From Enterococcus_D sp050529585 (lineage in GTDB: Bacteria > Bacillota > Bacilli > Lactobacillales > Enterococcaceae), in the NCBI RefSeq assembly GCF_050529585.1, contig NZ_CP172882.1, forward strand, positions 1,922,001 to 1,986,000: a DNA stretch of 64,000 nt, read 5' to 3'. Numbering within the stretch: the stretch's first letter is position 1; each line of letters begins with the position of its first letter. The translations under genes and the position numbers were made by a program. This document shows, one piece after another, positions 8,591 through 18,438 of this stretch. Under the pieces are notes generated by a model. It had not been told where the DNA came from. It did not search any database and worked only from the letters and a program-made list of their open reading frames with translations.

Positions 8591-8743
8591 AATGAGAAAA
8601 GTCTGAAAATGGGTAAAATTCACCATTATTATGAAAGTCTATCACTCCGCGGTTTAGGTAAAATAGTAAAATAAACCTTTATTTAACAAGCTTTTACATC
8701 TTTTTTTCTCAAAAAAAATCATTTATGATAAAGACGAAAAACA

Positions 8744-8759
8744 AATGAAAATTTTCATT
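8744..8759. repeat. 16-bp perfect palindrome upstream of the HAD gene
   Basis: AATGAAAATTTTCATT is its own reverse complement. It sits about 23 nt before the HAD gene start, where an operator could lie; in AT-rich DNA chance occurrence is possible. Confidence 0.5.
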
Positions 8760-8782
8760 AACAATGAAAGGCGTGTCTTTTT

Positions 8783-9517
8783 TTGATTTCTAGTATACTC
8801 TTTGATGTCGATGATACTCTTTATGACCAGCAACAACCATTTCGACAAGCAATTATGACCTATTTCCCCGAGATCCCTTGCCAGCAGCTTACTTCCCTTT
8901 ATTTGCGCTTTCGTGTGCATAGCGATGAACAATTTGGCAAAGTGTTAGCAAATGAATGGACCTTGGATTACTTCCGTCATTACCGATTAAGCACTTCTTT
9001 GACAGACCTCGGCTATGCTCCTGTCACTTTGAAAGAAAGCCAACATTTTCAAGCGATGTATGAAGAACAACTCGACGCGATCACTATCCATCCCGCTGTC
9101 AAAGATACATTAGATTACTTAGCTGGTTTGCCTATCCAAATAGGTATCATCACCAATGGACCTACAGTTCATCAACAAAAAAAATTAGATCAGTTAGAAC
9201 TCACTCAGTGGATCAAACCAGAACACATGATGATCTCACAAGCAACTGGCTATCAAAAACCGGATATAGAAATCTTCCGATTGGCTGAATCAATGTTTGA
9301 TTTAGACCCCGCAACCACGCTGTATATCGGAGATAACTTCGACAATGATGTGATCGGTGCCAAACGTGCCGGGTGGCAAGCATTGTGGCTGAATCATCGA
9401 GAACGCACAGCACCAGAGGGTCTCGCACTTCTGCCAGACATGACCATTGATTGTTTTGAAGACCTGACAGCAGCTATCACCACCCATTTGTCCGTACAAG
9501 AAATGCAGTATGCATAA
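8783..9517 (+). CDS. HAD family hydrolase (YjjG/phosphoglycolate phosphatase-like)
   Basis: HAD phosphatases dephosphorylate small metabolites through an aspartyl-phosphate. The 244-aa protein has motif I DVDDTLYD at residues 8-15, motif II in IITNGP, the conserved lysine in GYQKPDIEIF and motif IV GDNFDNDVIGAK, with a helical cap between motifs I and II. It most resembles the YjjG/TIGR02254 nucleotidase group, but the substrate is not certain. The only usable start in frame is TTG at 8783, since a stop lies shortly upstream; GAAAGG about 11 nt before it is a rather distant ribosome site. It is transcribed alone between divergent and convergent neighbours. Confidence 0.88.
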   Translation: MISSILFDVDDTLYDQQQPFRQAIMTYFPEIPCQQLTSLYLRFRVHSDEQFGKVLANEWTLDYFRHYRLSTSLTDLGYAPVTLKESQHFQAMYEEQLDAITIHPAVKDTLDYLAGLPIQIGIITNGPTVHQQKKLDQLELTQWIKPEHMMISQATGYQKPDIEIFRLAESMFDLDPATTLYIGDNFDNDVIGAKRAGWQALWLNHRERTAPEGLALLPDMTIDCFEDLTAAITTHLSVQEMQYA

Positions 9518-9549
9518 AAAGCACGATGCCCCTCGGCATCGTGCTTTTT
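9516..9549. terminator. Bidirectional terminator between the HAD gene and the SNF2 helicase
   Basis: A 10-bp perfect GC-rich stem (GCACGATGCC / GGCATCGTGC) with loop CCTC, flanked by five A on one side and five T on the other, between convergent genes. Confidence 0.95.
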
Positions 9550-9554
9550 GCTGT

Positions 9555-12500
9555 TTACCCATAGGTCTCTTCACCAATACTCAAAATCAACCGAATATCT
9601 TCTTCGGTCATTTGCTGCAATTGCGTTTCATTTCCTTGGATCACTTTTTGGAATAGTTCGCGTTTTTCTTGTTGTAATGCGTCCATCCGTTCTTCGATCG
9701 TTCCTTCAGCGATCATTCGCCACACTTCGACCACGCGTTGTTGACCGATCCGATGTGCCCGGCCCGCTGCTTGTTCTTCAACGGCTGGGTTCCACCAAAG
9801 ATCATACAAGATCACTGTATCAGCACCCGTCAAATTCAATCCGGTCCCTCCGGCTTTCAAGGAAATCAAGAAGACATCTTTTTCCCCGCTGTTAAAGGCA
9901 TCTACCATAGCCAATCGCTCTTGTGGCGGTGTGCTGCCGCGTAAGTAAAATGTTTCAAAGCCTTCTTGCGCCAACTCTGTTTCAATCAAGGACAACATAC
10001 TGGTAAATTGTGAAAACAATAATACCCGTCGGCCGTTTTCTTTGGCTGCTGTCAATAGGTCTTTGACCTGTTCTAATTTGCCGGAAGACCCTTGATAATC
10101 CTCCACAAACAATCTAGGATCACAACAAATTTGACGTAAGCGGGTCAAACCTGCCAAAATACTGATGCGATTTTTTCTGAAAGAAGCGGAATCCATCTGC
10201 GCGATTTCTTCCCGCATTTGCCGCAGATAGGCCAGATAAATTTTCTTTTGTTCTTCCGTCAAAACACTATAATAATTGGTTTCTAGTTTTTCTGGCAGAT
10301 CATGCAGCACAGACTTTTTATCTCGCCGCAAAATGAACGGTTTGATCATTTTGGCGATCTCTTGGGTATCTAAGCTTTTGAATCCCTGCTTATTCGGGAA
10401 GAAGCCAGGCATAATCATCTGGAACAAGGACCACAATTCTTCAAGATTGTTCTCAATTGGGGTACCGCTCAATGCAAAACGTTGTGGTACTTGTAAAGAA
10501 CGCAATGCTTGGGCCGTTTTGGTCGCACTGTTTTTCACCATTTGGGCTTCATCCAAAATTAAACAAGTCAGGTTCAATTCTTGATAAGCATCGATATCTT
10601 GCCGCAAACTGGCGTAAGAGGTGATACGCACGTCAGCCATTTCCAACAGTTGCGTTTCTCGTTCTTCTTTGCTGCCACTGATCACACAAGCCTTTAAGCT
10701 TGGTGCAAAACGTTTTAGTTCTTGCTGCCAATTGTACGTGAGGCTGGCAGGTGCAACGATCAATGCTGATAGTTTTTGGTTTTCTTCTTTTTCAGACAAC
10801 AGGTAGCAAATGGTTTGTACAGTTTTCCCCAGCCCCATTTCATCTGCTAAAATCCCACCAAAATGATAATGACTCAACATTTTTAACCAACGAAATCCTG
10901 TTTCTTGGTAATGCCGAAGCTCGGCGTTCAGTCCTTTAGGCAGTGTTGCTTGAAAACCTTCAGGATGGATCAAATCTTCGGTCATTTGTTTGAATCCATC
11001 ACTAAAATCAGCTTGCGCCGTAAATTGTTCTTGTAACATGAGGCCTTGATTCAAAGGTACTTGAATGGCGCCATCTTTGACTGCCATCGCCATCCGCAAT
11101 TGCTGCAGCGCAGCACTCGCCTCTTGGAAAGCTTCTGACTCCAATGACAGCACCTGGCCACTTTCTGTTGTATAAAACTTGGCCGACTGCAACAAACTGC
11201 GCAAAACTGCATCGATCTCGTTTTCTGCGATCCCGCTGATATCAAATTTGATATCCAGCCACGAGCCGTTTTCTTCTATCGCGATTTGCGGGCGATGGTG
11301 TTGTGCATCGAGATATAGTTCACGTAATTTCTTGCCGATTCGTACGTCCCCTAGTTGGCGTAAAATCGGTACCTCTTTGGTAAAGAACGTATAAAGATGT
11401 TCTCCTGTGGGTAAGTCCTTTTGGCGATTCTTGCTGCTGGCATGATACCCTAATGTCTCCAAAACATGTTCAATTCGGGCTTCTTGTTTAAAATCTCGTA
11501 AAATTTCTGGATGACCCGCTGGTGTATGTTGATACTTAGGATCACTCGAAAAGACAACATCACCGTATGCAAAATCAACTTGCAGATCAATCTGTCCTTT
11601 GATTTTTCTCAGTGAAAAAACCACCCGTAATTCAGTTTCTTCTATCTCGGCACCAACAGCTTCATCAATCGTCACCGTTGCGATTTTGCGTAAATGCGGC
11701 AGTACTTTCATAAAGAGATTTGCCAATTCATCCTTAGGATAAGCAATAATCGGCACCTCAAATCGCTTGAACAATTGTTGCATCGTGACATAGATTTCTT
11801 TTTGTTCCGCTGTCAGCTCATAGAATTGACCATTCAAAAGCCCCCAACTATAGTGGTGAAGTAAATAATCAAAATCAGTTGTAAACCGCAAGACAAACAT
11901 ATCCCCGTCTTTTTCCACATGAAATCTCAATGGATTGCCGGTAGCAAATACGGCTTCTTTGACCTTATGGCTGCCAATCGTGATCATGCCAAAAACCGTA
12001 TTCATTTGTTCCAATAATTCTTTGCCATATTCAACTGGCAACAACAAATACTTTTTGTCTAGCTTACCATTGACTTGGATCCCTGCTTGTCCGATCAGCT
12101 GCTGGGTCTGCGCGATACCAGCTAATCGCTGTAATAGAGCGAGATTTTTCTCGTCAAACGCATCATCAGTCAGCAAAAATTCGAATTGTTTATTGGCTGT
12201 ATAACTTTTTTTCTCTTGATACATTTGCAAAAACTTATAAATGTTTTTGACAACATAATTTCTTGTAGTCCCGCGATACCCGATTTTCAACGAAATACCT
12301 AGTAAATCTAATTCTTGATGGTAGGGGTTGGTTGGTATCGTATCAACATGATACTCAATTTGAAGCGGTACGGTCTCCTCGTTTGCAGCAGTTAGTCTGG
12401 CAAACCCATTGGAGAACATTTCTGAAGGCGAAAACTGTTTTTTTACCGCTTGTTTTTCAGTGATCATCCGGGTTTTCCCATGTTTACGCAAGTACAATTC

Positions 12501-12725
12501 TACTGCAACCGTATGTTTGCAATAATGATGTTCTTCCCAATAGGGACATTGGCAGTAATCGACTTCTTTCGCAGTTGCATCTAGTGTCACCAAATATAAT
12601 TCCGACCCTAAAACTTCTGCATGCCAAACATTTTTTTGGGCATCAGGTGTGACGGATAAGACACGATCTTCATTTAAATAGGTCCGCCCTCGTTCGATAA
12701 CTTTCTCTGGTATGCTCCACTTCAT
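9555..12725 (-). CDS. SNF2-family helicase with SWIM zinc finger
   Basis: SNF2/Rad54-type proteins are double-stranded DNA translocases. The 1056-aa protein has a SWIM-type zinc site near residues 55-75 (CQCPYWEEHHYCKH), a middle SNF2-associated region, and two helicase lobes: DEMGLGKT (Walker A), DEAQ box, SGTPIENN, then GGTGLNLT and the motif VI region AAGRAHRIGQ near the C-terminus. The ribosome site AAAGG precedes the ATG. It follows sbcC by 17 bp and belongs to a sbcD-sbcC-SNF2 operon, which suggests a DNA repair or chromosome-processing role; the true function in Firmicutes is not established. Confidence 0.93.
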   Translation of the reverse strand: MKWSIPEKVIERGRTYLNEDRVLSVTPDAQKNVWHAEVLGSELYLVTLDATAKEVDYCQCPYWEEHHYCKHTVAVELYLRKHGKTRMITEKQAVKKQFSPSEMFSNGFARLTAANEETVPLQIEYHVDTIPTNPYHQELDLLGISLKIGYRGTTRNYVVKNIYKFLQMYQEKKSYTANKQFEFLLTDDAFDEKNLALLQRLAGIAQTQQLIGQAGIQVNGKLDKKYLLLPVEYGKELLEQMNTVFGMITIGSHKVKEAVFATGNPLRFHVEKDGDMFVLRFTTDFDYLLHHYSWGLLNGQFYELTAEQKEIYVTMQQLFKRFEVPIIAYPKDELANLFMKVLPHLRKIATVTIDEAVGAEIEETELRVVFSLRKIKGQIDLQVDFAYGDVVFSSDPKYQHTPAGHPEILRDFKQEARIEHVLETLGYHASSKNRQKDLPTGEHLYTFFTKEVPILRQLGDVRIGKKLRELYLDAQHHRPQIAIEENGSWLDIKFDISGIAENEIDAVLRSLLQSAKFYTTESGQVLSLESEAFQEASAALQQLRMAMAVKDGAIQVPLNQGLMLQEQFTAQADFSDGFKQMTEDLIHPEGFQATLPKGLNAELRHYQETGFRWLKMLSHYHFGGILADEMGLGKTVQTICYLLSEKEENQKLSALIVAPASLTYNWQQELKRFAPSLKACVISGSKEERETQLLEMADVRITSYASLRQDIDAYQELNLTCLILDEAQMVKNSATKTAQALRSLQVPQRFALSGTPIENNLEELWSLFQMIMPGFFPNKQGFKSLDTQEIAKMIKPFILRRDKKSVLHDLPEKLETNYYSVLTEEQKKIYLAYLRQMREEIAQMDSASFRKNRISILAGLTRLRQICCDPRLFVEDYQGSSGKLEQVKDLLTAAKENGRRVLLFSQFTSMLSLIETELAQEGFETFYLRGSTPPQERLAMVDAFNSGEKDVFLISLKAGGTGLNLTGADTVILYDLWWNPAVEEQAAGRAHRIGQQRVVEVWRMIAEGTIEERMDALQQEKRELFQKVIQGNETQLQQMTEEDIRLILSIGEETYG

Positions 12726-12742
12726 TGTATCACCCGCCTTTC

Positions 12743-15700
12743 TTATTCTTTGATTCGAATACGGCTTTGTCCGCCGCCATTTGTTTCTACGAACACTTGT
12801 TGGGTGATTCGTGTTCTAAGTTCACGCACGTGGCTAATAATCCCAATCATGCGACCTTCACTTTCAATCATCTCTAAAGCCTCCATCGCCATTTCCAATG
12901 ATTCTTCATCTAAAGAACCAAATCCTTCATCAATAAATAGTGCTTCGATTTCGATGCCGCCAGCCTTTGCTTGGATCACATCCGCTAGTGAAATGGCCAG
13001 TGCCAATGCGGCAATAAAACTTTCCCCACCGGAAAGGGTGTGGGCGCGCCGGACTTGTCCAGCATTGTCATCATAGATATTGATTTCCAGTCCCGTTGAA
13101 CTGCGATAACTGCCTATTTTATCAGCCAATTCAAACTGATAACGTCCCCTTGTGAGACGTCCAAGACGTTCATTAGCGACGACCAATATTTCTGTCAAAT
13201 AACGTTGCAATACGAAGCGTTCTAAGCTGGTTTTCTTGCTATTTTCCCCATTGATGGTTTCTGCCAACTGCTGCAATTGACTCAATTGATCTAATGCCTG
13301 CACATTTTGTGTGTAAAGCTTTTGAAGTTCTTGATAAATTTGTTGGTTGTTGCGCATTTTTTCTTGCTTTTGAATCACTTGTTCCTGCTGTTGCTCCAGT
13401 TCAGCTTGCAATTGCTGACAGCGATCAGCCAATTGATCACTATCAATTTCCTCCTCCTTGGCCAAACGTTGGTCAAGGGTCGACAAGCGTTGTTGTATGG
13501 CATACAGATCTTGTTGGTATTTGTTGATGTCACTTGAAAGTGTATCTTTTTCAGAAAGCGCTGAAAGCAGTTCTTGAAACTGATTCTCTGTGCAATCGGC
13601 CTCTTGAAGAAAAACTGTTACCGCCAGATCAGCCGCTTGTACTTCTTGTTGCTTTTCTTCTAGAAATCTTTGCAGATTCTCTACTTTTTCAGAATGAACG
13701 ACCACACTTTTTTCAATTTCCGTTCCTTGCTGACTATCGGTGTCGATCTTAGCCGTATGTTCTTGAATCAAGGCTGTCAATTGCTGACGTTCTTTTTCTA
13801 TCTGTTGGATCGAATAACCCGAAAGCTGCTCCATCAGTGTTGACAATTTTCCTTCAGCCATTTGTCTTTTTTGAACAGCTGCTGATTCTGCATCCAGCAA
13901 ATGTTGTTTGTCGCTATTGAAGGATGCTTGCTGTTGGACAAAAGTCTGTAATTGTTGTTGCGCTTCTTGTACCGCCATTGTTTGTCTTTCATTGCGTGCC
14001 ATGCGCTGTTTGAGATAAGCAGCAACCGTTTTTTCATTGAAGCTATCGTCTTCTTCAGGATCCATCAAAGCTTGAAGTGATTGATAGATTGACTGCCACG
14101 CATCCTCGTGTGCGTGTTGGCTTTCTTCAATTTCCGATAATAGGGCATCTAACTGTTGCTGACATTGCTGCAATCGCGTTTGATTGGCAGCCAACTGTTC
14201 TTTGGCTGTGGTCAGTTCATTTTGTGTGCGGACCAATTTTTGTTCACTTTCGATGATATCTTCGATCGTATACGTCGAATGTGTCTCCACAACGGGATGG
14301 TCCACAGCACCGCATACAGGGCAGGGTTCGTCTGGTTCAAGCAAGAGTTGTAAACGGGCAATTTGCATTTTAGCATTTTGACTTGTTTCCGTCTTCAATG
14401 ATGCTTTCAACAAATCTATCTGCTTTTCTAAACGGGCTTGTTCCTTGATCAACGCAGTTTCTTGTTCTTTGAATGTCAGATAACTGTTATCGGCTTTCAC
14501 CTGCTGCTCTTTGATTTGCTGCCATTTTTCCAGCAAGTTTTTGCTTTCCAGTAATTGGATTTTTTCAGATTGATAATCACCAGCTGCTGCAATCTGGGCA
14601 GTCAACTGTGCTTGTTGCGCTTCAAGACGTGTTTGCTCAGTTTCAAAGGATTGTCGTTTGACGCGCTGACGCTGTTCTTCTTTTTGCAAGTCAGTCAATT
14701 CTTGTTGTTGTCTTTGTGCTTGTTGGGCAATCGGCAATAATCCCTCAAACATGCGCTGTTTAGCCAGTGCTTTTTCTAATATTTCCTTGAGCTGATAAAT
14801 GGCAGGTCGTTGCTCGTGCCATTTTTTTTGCTGCTGGTGAACAGCAGTCAATCTTTCTTGTGCCTCGCCTAACTGTATTTCAGCTGCTGCTTTCGCTGCT
14901 TTTTTTTCCATTCGCTGTTGCCAAATATGCTGTTGTTCTGCAGCCCAGCTTAAGGCTGCCAGTTTTTTCTTTTTTTGCTCAATCATTGCTGCAGATTCTT
15001 GCAAAGATCCTTGTTTTTTCAACAGGTCATGTTGTTCTTGACGTAAATTTTCCAGCTCTTTTGCTTGATAAAAACGAGCTTGTGCTTGCTTATAGGTTTG
15101 TTCGATATGTGTTTTTTGCGTGAGCAAAATCTCTATTGCATCATCTTGTTTGCTAAGATCCTTTGCCCATGCATCTAATGCTTCTGCAGTCGACAAAACT
15201 GGCTGCTCTTCCTGCCATTCGAAGCGATTCAGTAATTGGTCAGCTAAACTTTGCTGCTGGTCAAGGGTTTTGGTTTGTACCTTTTGCTGTCCTTTGAGCC
15301 ATTCATTGAAGGATTGATACAGCTGTGTCCCAAAGAGATTTCGCAGCACCTTCTCCTTATCATTGCTGGTGGCAATCAAGAAGTTGCGAAATTCTCCTTG
15401 AGGAAGCATCATGATTTGGAAAAATTGCTTGGCATCCAGCTGCAATAACTCTTTGATAAACTGATCGACGTCGTTACGTTTCGTGAGTTGTTTCAATTCT
15501 TTACCTGATGGATCAAAAATCGTCAATTGAACTTTCGCGGCTTGGTTGGTGACCCCTTCCCCGCGTTTCTTAGCCAATACTTGCTCTGGTCGGCGAATGA
15601 TCTCATAGCGCAACGATTGATGTTCGAATGTGAACGAAACACTTGTCTCTTCGATCGGTGAAGCAAACATCGAGCGCATTTCTTTGCCAGAACGCATATT

Positions 15701-15871
15701 GCCCGAGGTTTCCCCAAAAAGCGCAAAGGTCATGCCATCAAAAATCGTGGTTTTCCCAGCCCCAGTCTTACCACTGATCAAAAAAAGGCCAGATATTGCC
15801 ACTTGATCAAAATCCAATGACTCTTCAATAAAAGGGCCGAAATTATTCATTGTGAGTTTTTTTGGCTTCAT
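12743..15871 (-). CDS. sbcC: Exonuclease SbcCD, ATPase subunit SbcC (Rad50-like)
   Basis: SbcC with SbcD cuts DNA hairpins and processes ends. The 1042-aa protein has Walker A GKTGAGKTT near residue 35, two very long Gln/Glu-rich coiled coils, the zinc hook CPVC near the centre, the signature LSGGESF and Walker B ALFIDEGFGSLD at the C-terminus, the Rad50 plan. The ATG at 15871 overlaps the sbcD stop as ATGA, indicating translational coupling; an upstream in-frame start at 15925 would lie inside sbcD and was rejected. GAGGGTGG lies upstream as ribosome site. Confidence 0.97.
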   Translation of the reverse strand: MKPKKLTMNNFGPFIEESLDFDQVAISGLFLISGKTGAGKTTIFDGMTFALFGETSGNMRSGKEMRSMFASPIEETSVSFTFEHQSLRYEIIRRPEQVLAKKRGEGVTNQAAKVQLTIFDPSGKELKQLTKRNDVDQFIKELLQLDAKQFFQIMMLPQGEFRNFLIATSNDKEKVLRNLFGTQLYQSFNEWLKGQQKVQTKTLDQQQSLADQLLNRFEWQEEQPVLSTAEALDAWAKDLSKQDDAIEILLTQKTHIEQTYKQAQARFYQAKELENLRQEQHDLLKKQGSLQESAAMIEQKKKKLAALSWAAEQQHIWQQRMEKKAAKAAAEIQLGEAQERLTAVHQQQKKWHEQRPAIYQLKEILEKALAKQRMFEGLLPIAQQAQRQQQELTDLQKEEQRQRVKRQSFETEQTRLEAQQAQLTAQIAAAGDYQSEKIQLLESKNLLEKWQQIKEQQVKADNSYLTFKEQETALIKEQARLEKQIDLLKASLKTETSQNAKMQIARLQLLLEPDEPCPVCGAVDHPVVETHSTYTIEDIIESEQKLVRTQNELTTAKEQLAANQTRLQQCQQQLDALLSEIEESQHAHEDAWQSIYQSLQALMDPEEDDSFNEKTVAAYLKQRMARNERQTMAVQEAQQQLQTFVQQQASFNSDKQHLLDAESAAVQKRQMAEGKLSTLMEQLSGYSIQQIEKERQQLTALIQEHTAKIDTDSQQGTEIEKSVVVHSEKVENLQRFLEEKQQEVQAADLAVTVFLQEADCTENQFQELLSALSEKDTLSSDINKYQQDLYAIQQRLSTLDQRLAKEEEIDSDQLADRCQQLQAELEQQQEQVIQKQEKMRNNQQIYQELQKLYTQNVQALDQLSQLQQLAETINGENSKKTSLERFVLQRYLTEILVVANERLGRLTRGRYQFELADKIGSYRSSTGLEINIYDDNAGQVRRAHTLSGGESFIAALALAISLADVIQAKAGGIEIEALFIDEGFGSLDEESLEMAMEALEMIESEGRMIGIISHVRELRTRITQQVFVETNGGGQSRIRIKE

Positions 15872-16995
15872 TGATCCACCCTCTTTTCTGTGGTCAAAAC
15901 TTCTGATAATCCTTGATCGATCCACCGTTGCTGGGTATCCATCAACTGGTCTCCGGTCATTTCACGAAAAAATTGTTGGATCAACGTTTGTGGATCGTTG
16001 TCTTTCAGTGTCAATCGTTCTTTTTGCTCTTGTTCGCGTCCATTGATTCGTTCAACTGCTAAAATCGTTGGATAGATTTTTCGCAGCTGGTTCATCATAT
16101 TGGGAATAACGGCTCGATCCGTCAATGAAAAATGCCAAAAAGCGCTACGATCCAGTGTCGTGTAAAAAGCAGGATCCGTCAGCTCAGCAAAAGACGCTTC
16201 TATGGAGTAAATATCTCTTTTGGGTTTTAATGGGGTGAAATCACATGTATCTGCCACCGTGTCGATCACATAGACACCTTTTTCATCTTGCCATTCTGAA
16301 AGAGAATATTTAAGGGGAGATCCGCTATATTTGATTTGCGGATGCTTTAGGGCATGCTTACTGTGTAAGTGACCCAGTAAGACCCGATCAAACGGTTCAA
16401 AAGCATCTAAAGGTACACTATCTAGTCCGCCAACCTGGATTTTAATTTCCGAATCTGTTTGACTTGAACCCGCCGCAAAGAAATGGGTGACCAAGATCTG
16501 TTTTTTGGTCTGGTCAAACTGCCTTTTCATTTCATCGATCACCCGTAACATTCCTTGGGCGATCGTTGTGATCGGTTCATCAAAGAATAGACGTGCCTCA
16601 ATGGGTTCAAAATAAGGCAGCAGAAAGAATTGTGTATCAGAAATAGTCACTGGCTGTAAACTATCTGCAATCGATGTTGCCAGATGAAACTGGGTTCCGG
16701 TAAACCATTGTTTGCCGGTTTCTAACCGAATGGGACTGTCATGATTGCCAGAAATCGCGAGTAATGGTAGTTTGTGCGTCAAGTTGATCTCCGCGATTTT
16801 CTCATTTAACAGTTTGACCGCTTCCACTGCCGGCACTGATCGATCATAGAGATCGCCAGCAATCACAATCGCCGTGACTTTTTCTGTACGCGCAATCTCG
16901 ATGATTTGATCGACGATATGGCGTTGATCATCAATCAAATCGTATCCATGTAGTTTTTTCCCGATATGCCAATCGGCTGTATGTAAAATTCGCAT
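15868..16995 (-). CDS. sbcD: Exonuclease SbcCD, nuclease subunit SbcD (Mre11-like)
   Basis: SbcD is the manganese-dependent nuclease of the SbcCD complex. The 375-aa protein has the metallophosphoesterase motifs HTADWHIGK (residues 4-12), AGDLYDR, SGNHDSP and GHLHSKH. The start at 16995 is set by the ribosome site AAGAAGGTG 7 nt upstream and by family N-termini (MRILHTADWH); a start 12 codons earlier lacks support. It is the first gene of the sbcD-sbcC-SNF2 operon. Confidence 0.97.
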   Translation of the reverse strand: MRILHTADWHIGKKLHGYDLIDDQRHIVDQIIEIARTEKVTAIVIAGDLYDRSVPAVEAVKLLNEKIAEINLTHKLPLLAISGNHDSPIRLETGKQWFTGTQFHLATSIADSLQPVTISDTQFFLLPYFEPIEARLFFDEPITTIAQGMLRVIDEMKRQFDQTKKQILVTHFFAAGSSQTDSEIKIQVGGLDSVPLDAFEPFDRVLLGHLHSKHALKHPQIKYSGSPLKYSLSEWQDEKGVYVIDTVADTCDFTPLKPKRDIYSIEASFAELTDPAFYTTLDRSAFWHFSLTDRAVIPNMMNQLRKIYPTILAVERINGREQEQKERLTLKDNDPQTLIQQFFREMTGDQLMDTQQRWIDQGLSEVLTTEKRVDQ

Positions 16996-17168
16996 GTGTC
17001 CACACCTTCTTAAAAATATCCTTCCCATCATTATACCACTTTAGGGACTTCTTATATATATAACACAAGACGAAAATCCCATATTTCCAATCTCACTTGT
17101 TTTGGCGCATCGTTGTGCGCTTCTGACATCTCAATGGTGAAACTATTTTTCAAAACAAAAATATTAAC

Positions 17169-17197
17169 TTGAAATATAATTACACATCCATTACAAT
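17169..17197 (+). promoter_or_regulatory. Promoter of the anmK-EIIC operon
   Basis: TTGAAA (17169-17174) and TACAAT (17192-17197) are spaced by 17 nt, about 60 nt upstream of anmK. A cre-like site follows directly. Confidence 0.65.
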
Positions 17198-17202
17198 AAA
17201 TG

Positions 17203-17216
17203 TGAAATCGGATTCA
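17203..17216 (+). promoter_or_regulatory. Candidate cre (CcpA) site upstream of anmK
   Basis: TGAAATCGGATTCA matches the cre consensus TGWNANCGNTNWCA at all fixed positions but one. It overlaps the predicted transcription start, a place where CcpA binding represses. Confidence 0.5.
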
Positions 17217-17256
17217 TACACTGGTTTCAAAATTTTTTGAAGAAAGGAGGACGCTC

Positions 17257-18426
17257 ATGCGTGGGATTGGATTAATGTCCGGTACAAGTTTAGATGGCAT
17301 CGATGCTGCACTTGTTGAAATAAATGGTAGCGGTTTAACATCAAATGTCACATTGCTCGACATGGTCACAGTGCCTTTAGACGCTGCGTTAAAAGATCAA
17401 ATCAAGTTGGCTTGCGATCCTGTAAAATCAAACGTGCCATTGATTTGTCAACTGAATGTTCGTTTGGGCCATGCATTCTTGGCTGCTTGCCGCAGGCTTT
17501 GTGAAGAAGCCAATGTATCTGTCGACTCAATCGATTTCGTAGCAAGTCACGGACAAACGATTTGGCATGCCCCATCTGACGATCCATTGACCAACAGCAC
17601 TTTACAAATTGGTGAACCATCGATTATTGCCTACGGACTCAAAACAACGGTCATTGCAGATTTTCGGGTCATGGATATGGCCGCTGGCGGCCAAGGCGCA
17701 CCTTTGGTTCCATTTACCGAATATTTGTTGTATCAATCACAGCACAAGCACCGCCTACTGCAAAATATAGGTGGGATCGGCAACGTGACTGTTTTACCAA
17801 AAGCTGGTGATTTTAAAGACTTATTCGCTTTTGATACAGGCCCTGGCAATATGATCATTGATGAAATGATGACCAGTCTTTTTGACCAACCTTATGATGC
17901 ATATGGGCGAACCGCTGAAAGGGGAAAGATTATTCCAAAGCTCCAACAAGAATTAAGAAATCATCCATTTTTAACATTCTCCCCGCCTAAGAGTACCGGT
18001 CGCGAAGTATATGGCAAACAGTTCACACAACGTTTGTTAGCCGATTATGCAAATGAAAAAGCAGAAGATTTGATTGCCACTGTAACTGATTTTACTGCCT
18101 ATTCAATCACGGATAGTTACCGAAAGTTTGTCTTTCCAGCGATTGGGTTGTCTGATATCGAGATTATTTTATCCGGTGGCGGCGCCCATAACCAATCATT
18201 GATCCGCATGATCAAAGACTATTTGCCTCAGGGTCTAACGGTCCAAACACAATCTGAAGTCGGTGGCTCAAACGACGCCAAAGAAGCCATCGCTTTTGCC
18301 ATTCTAGGCAACGAGACATTGCATGGCCATATGAATAACGCGCCTGCAGCCACGGGGGCATCACAAGGTGTCATATTAGGTAAAATCATTCCCAATCCTT
18401 GGGAACACAAATCATACTACATTTAG
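17257..18426 (+). CDS. anmK: Anhydro-N-acetylmuramic acid kinase
   Basis: AnmK opens and phosphorylates 1,6-anhydro-MurNAc to MurNAc-6-phosphate, a peptidoglycan recycling step. The 389-aa protein has the ASKHA-fold phosphate loop GLMSGTSLDGID at residues 5-16, GQTIWH, DFRVMDMAAGGQGAPLVP, FDTGPGNM and the adenosine motif SGGGAHNQ, all typical. GAAAGGAGG precedes the ATG. It is followed after 12 bp by a PTS EIIC gene, suggesting that the pair imports and uses a cell-wall-derived sugar under catabolite control. No murQ etherase is in the window. Confidence 0.96.
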   Translation: MRGIGLMSGTSLDGIDAALVEINGSGLTSNVTLLDMVTVPLDAALKDQIKLACDPVKSNVPLICQLNVRLGHAFLAACRRLCEEANVSVDSIDFVASHGQTIWHAPSDDPLTNSTLQIGEPSIIAYGLKTTVIADFRVMDMAAGGQGAPLVPFTEYLLYQSQHKHRLLQNIGGIGNVTVLPKAGDFKDLFAFDTGPGNMIIDEMMTSLFDQPYDAYGRTAERGKIIPKLQQELRNHPFLTFSPPKSTGREVYGKQFTQRLLADYANEKAEDLIATVTDFTAYSITDSYRKFVFPAIGLSDIEIILSGGGAHNQSLIRMIKDYLPQGLTVQTQSEVGGSNDAKEAIAFAILGNETLHGHMNNAPAATGASQGVILGKIIPNPWEHKSYYI

Positions 18427-18438
18427 GAGGTTGACTAT

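Noticed and set aside
12750..15726. Many open frames antisense to sbcC
   Set aside because: They mirror the Gln/Glu-rich coiled-coil coding sequence and have no ribosome sites or family resemblance.
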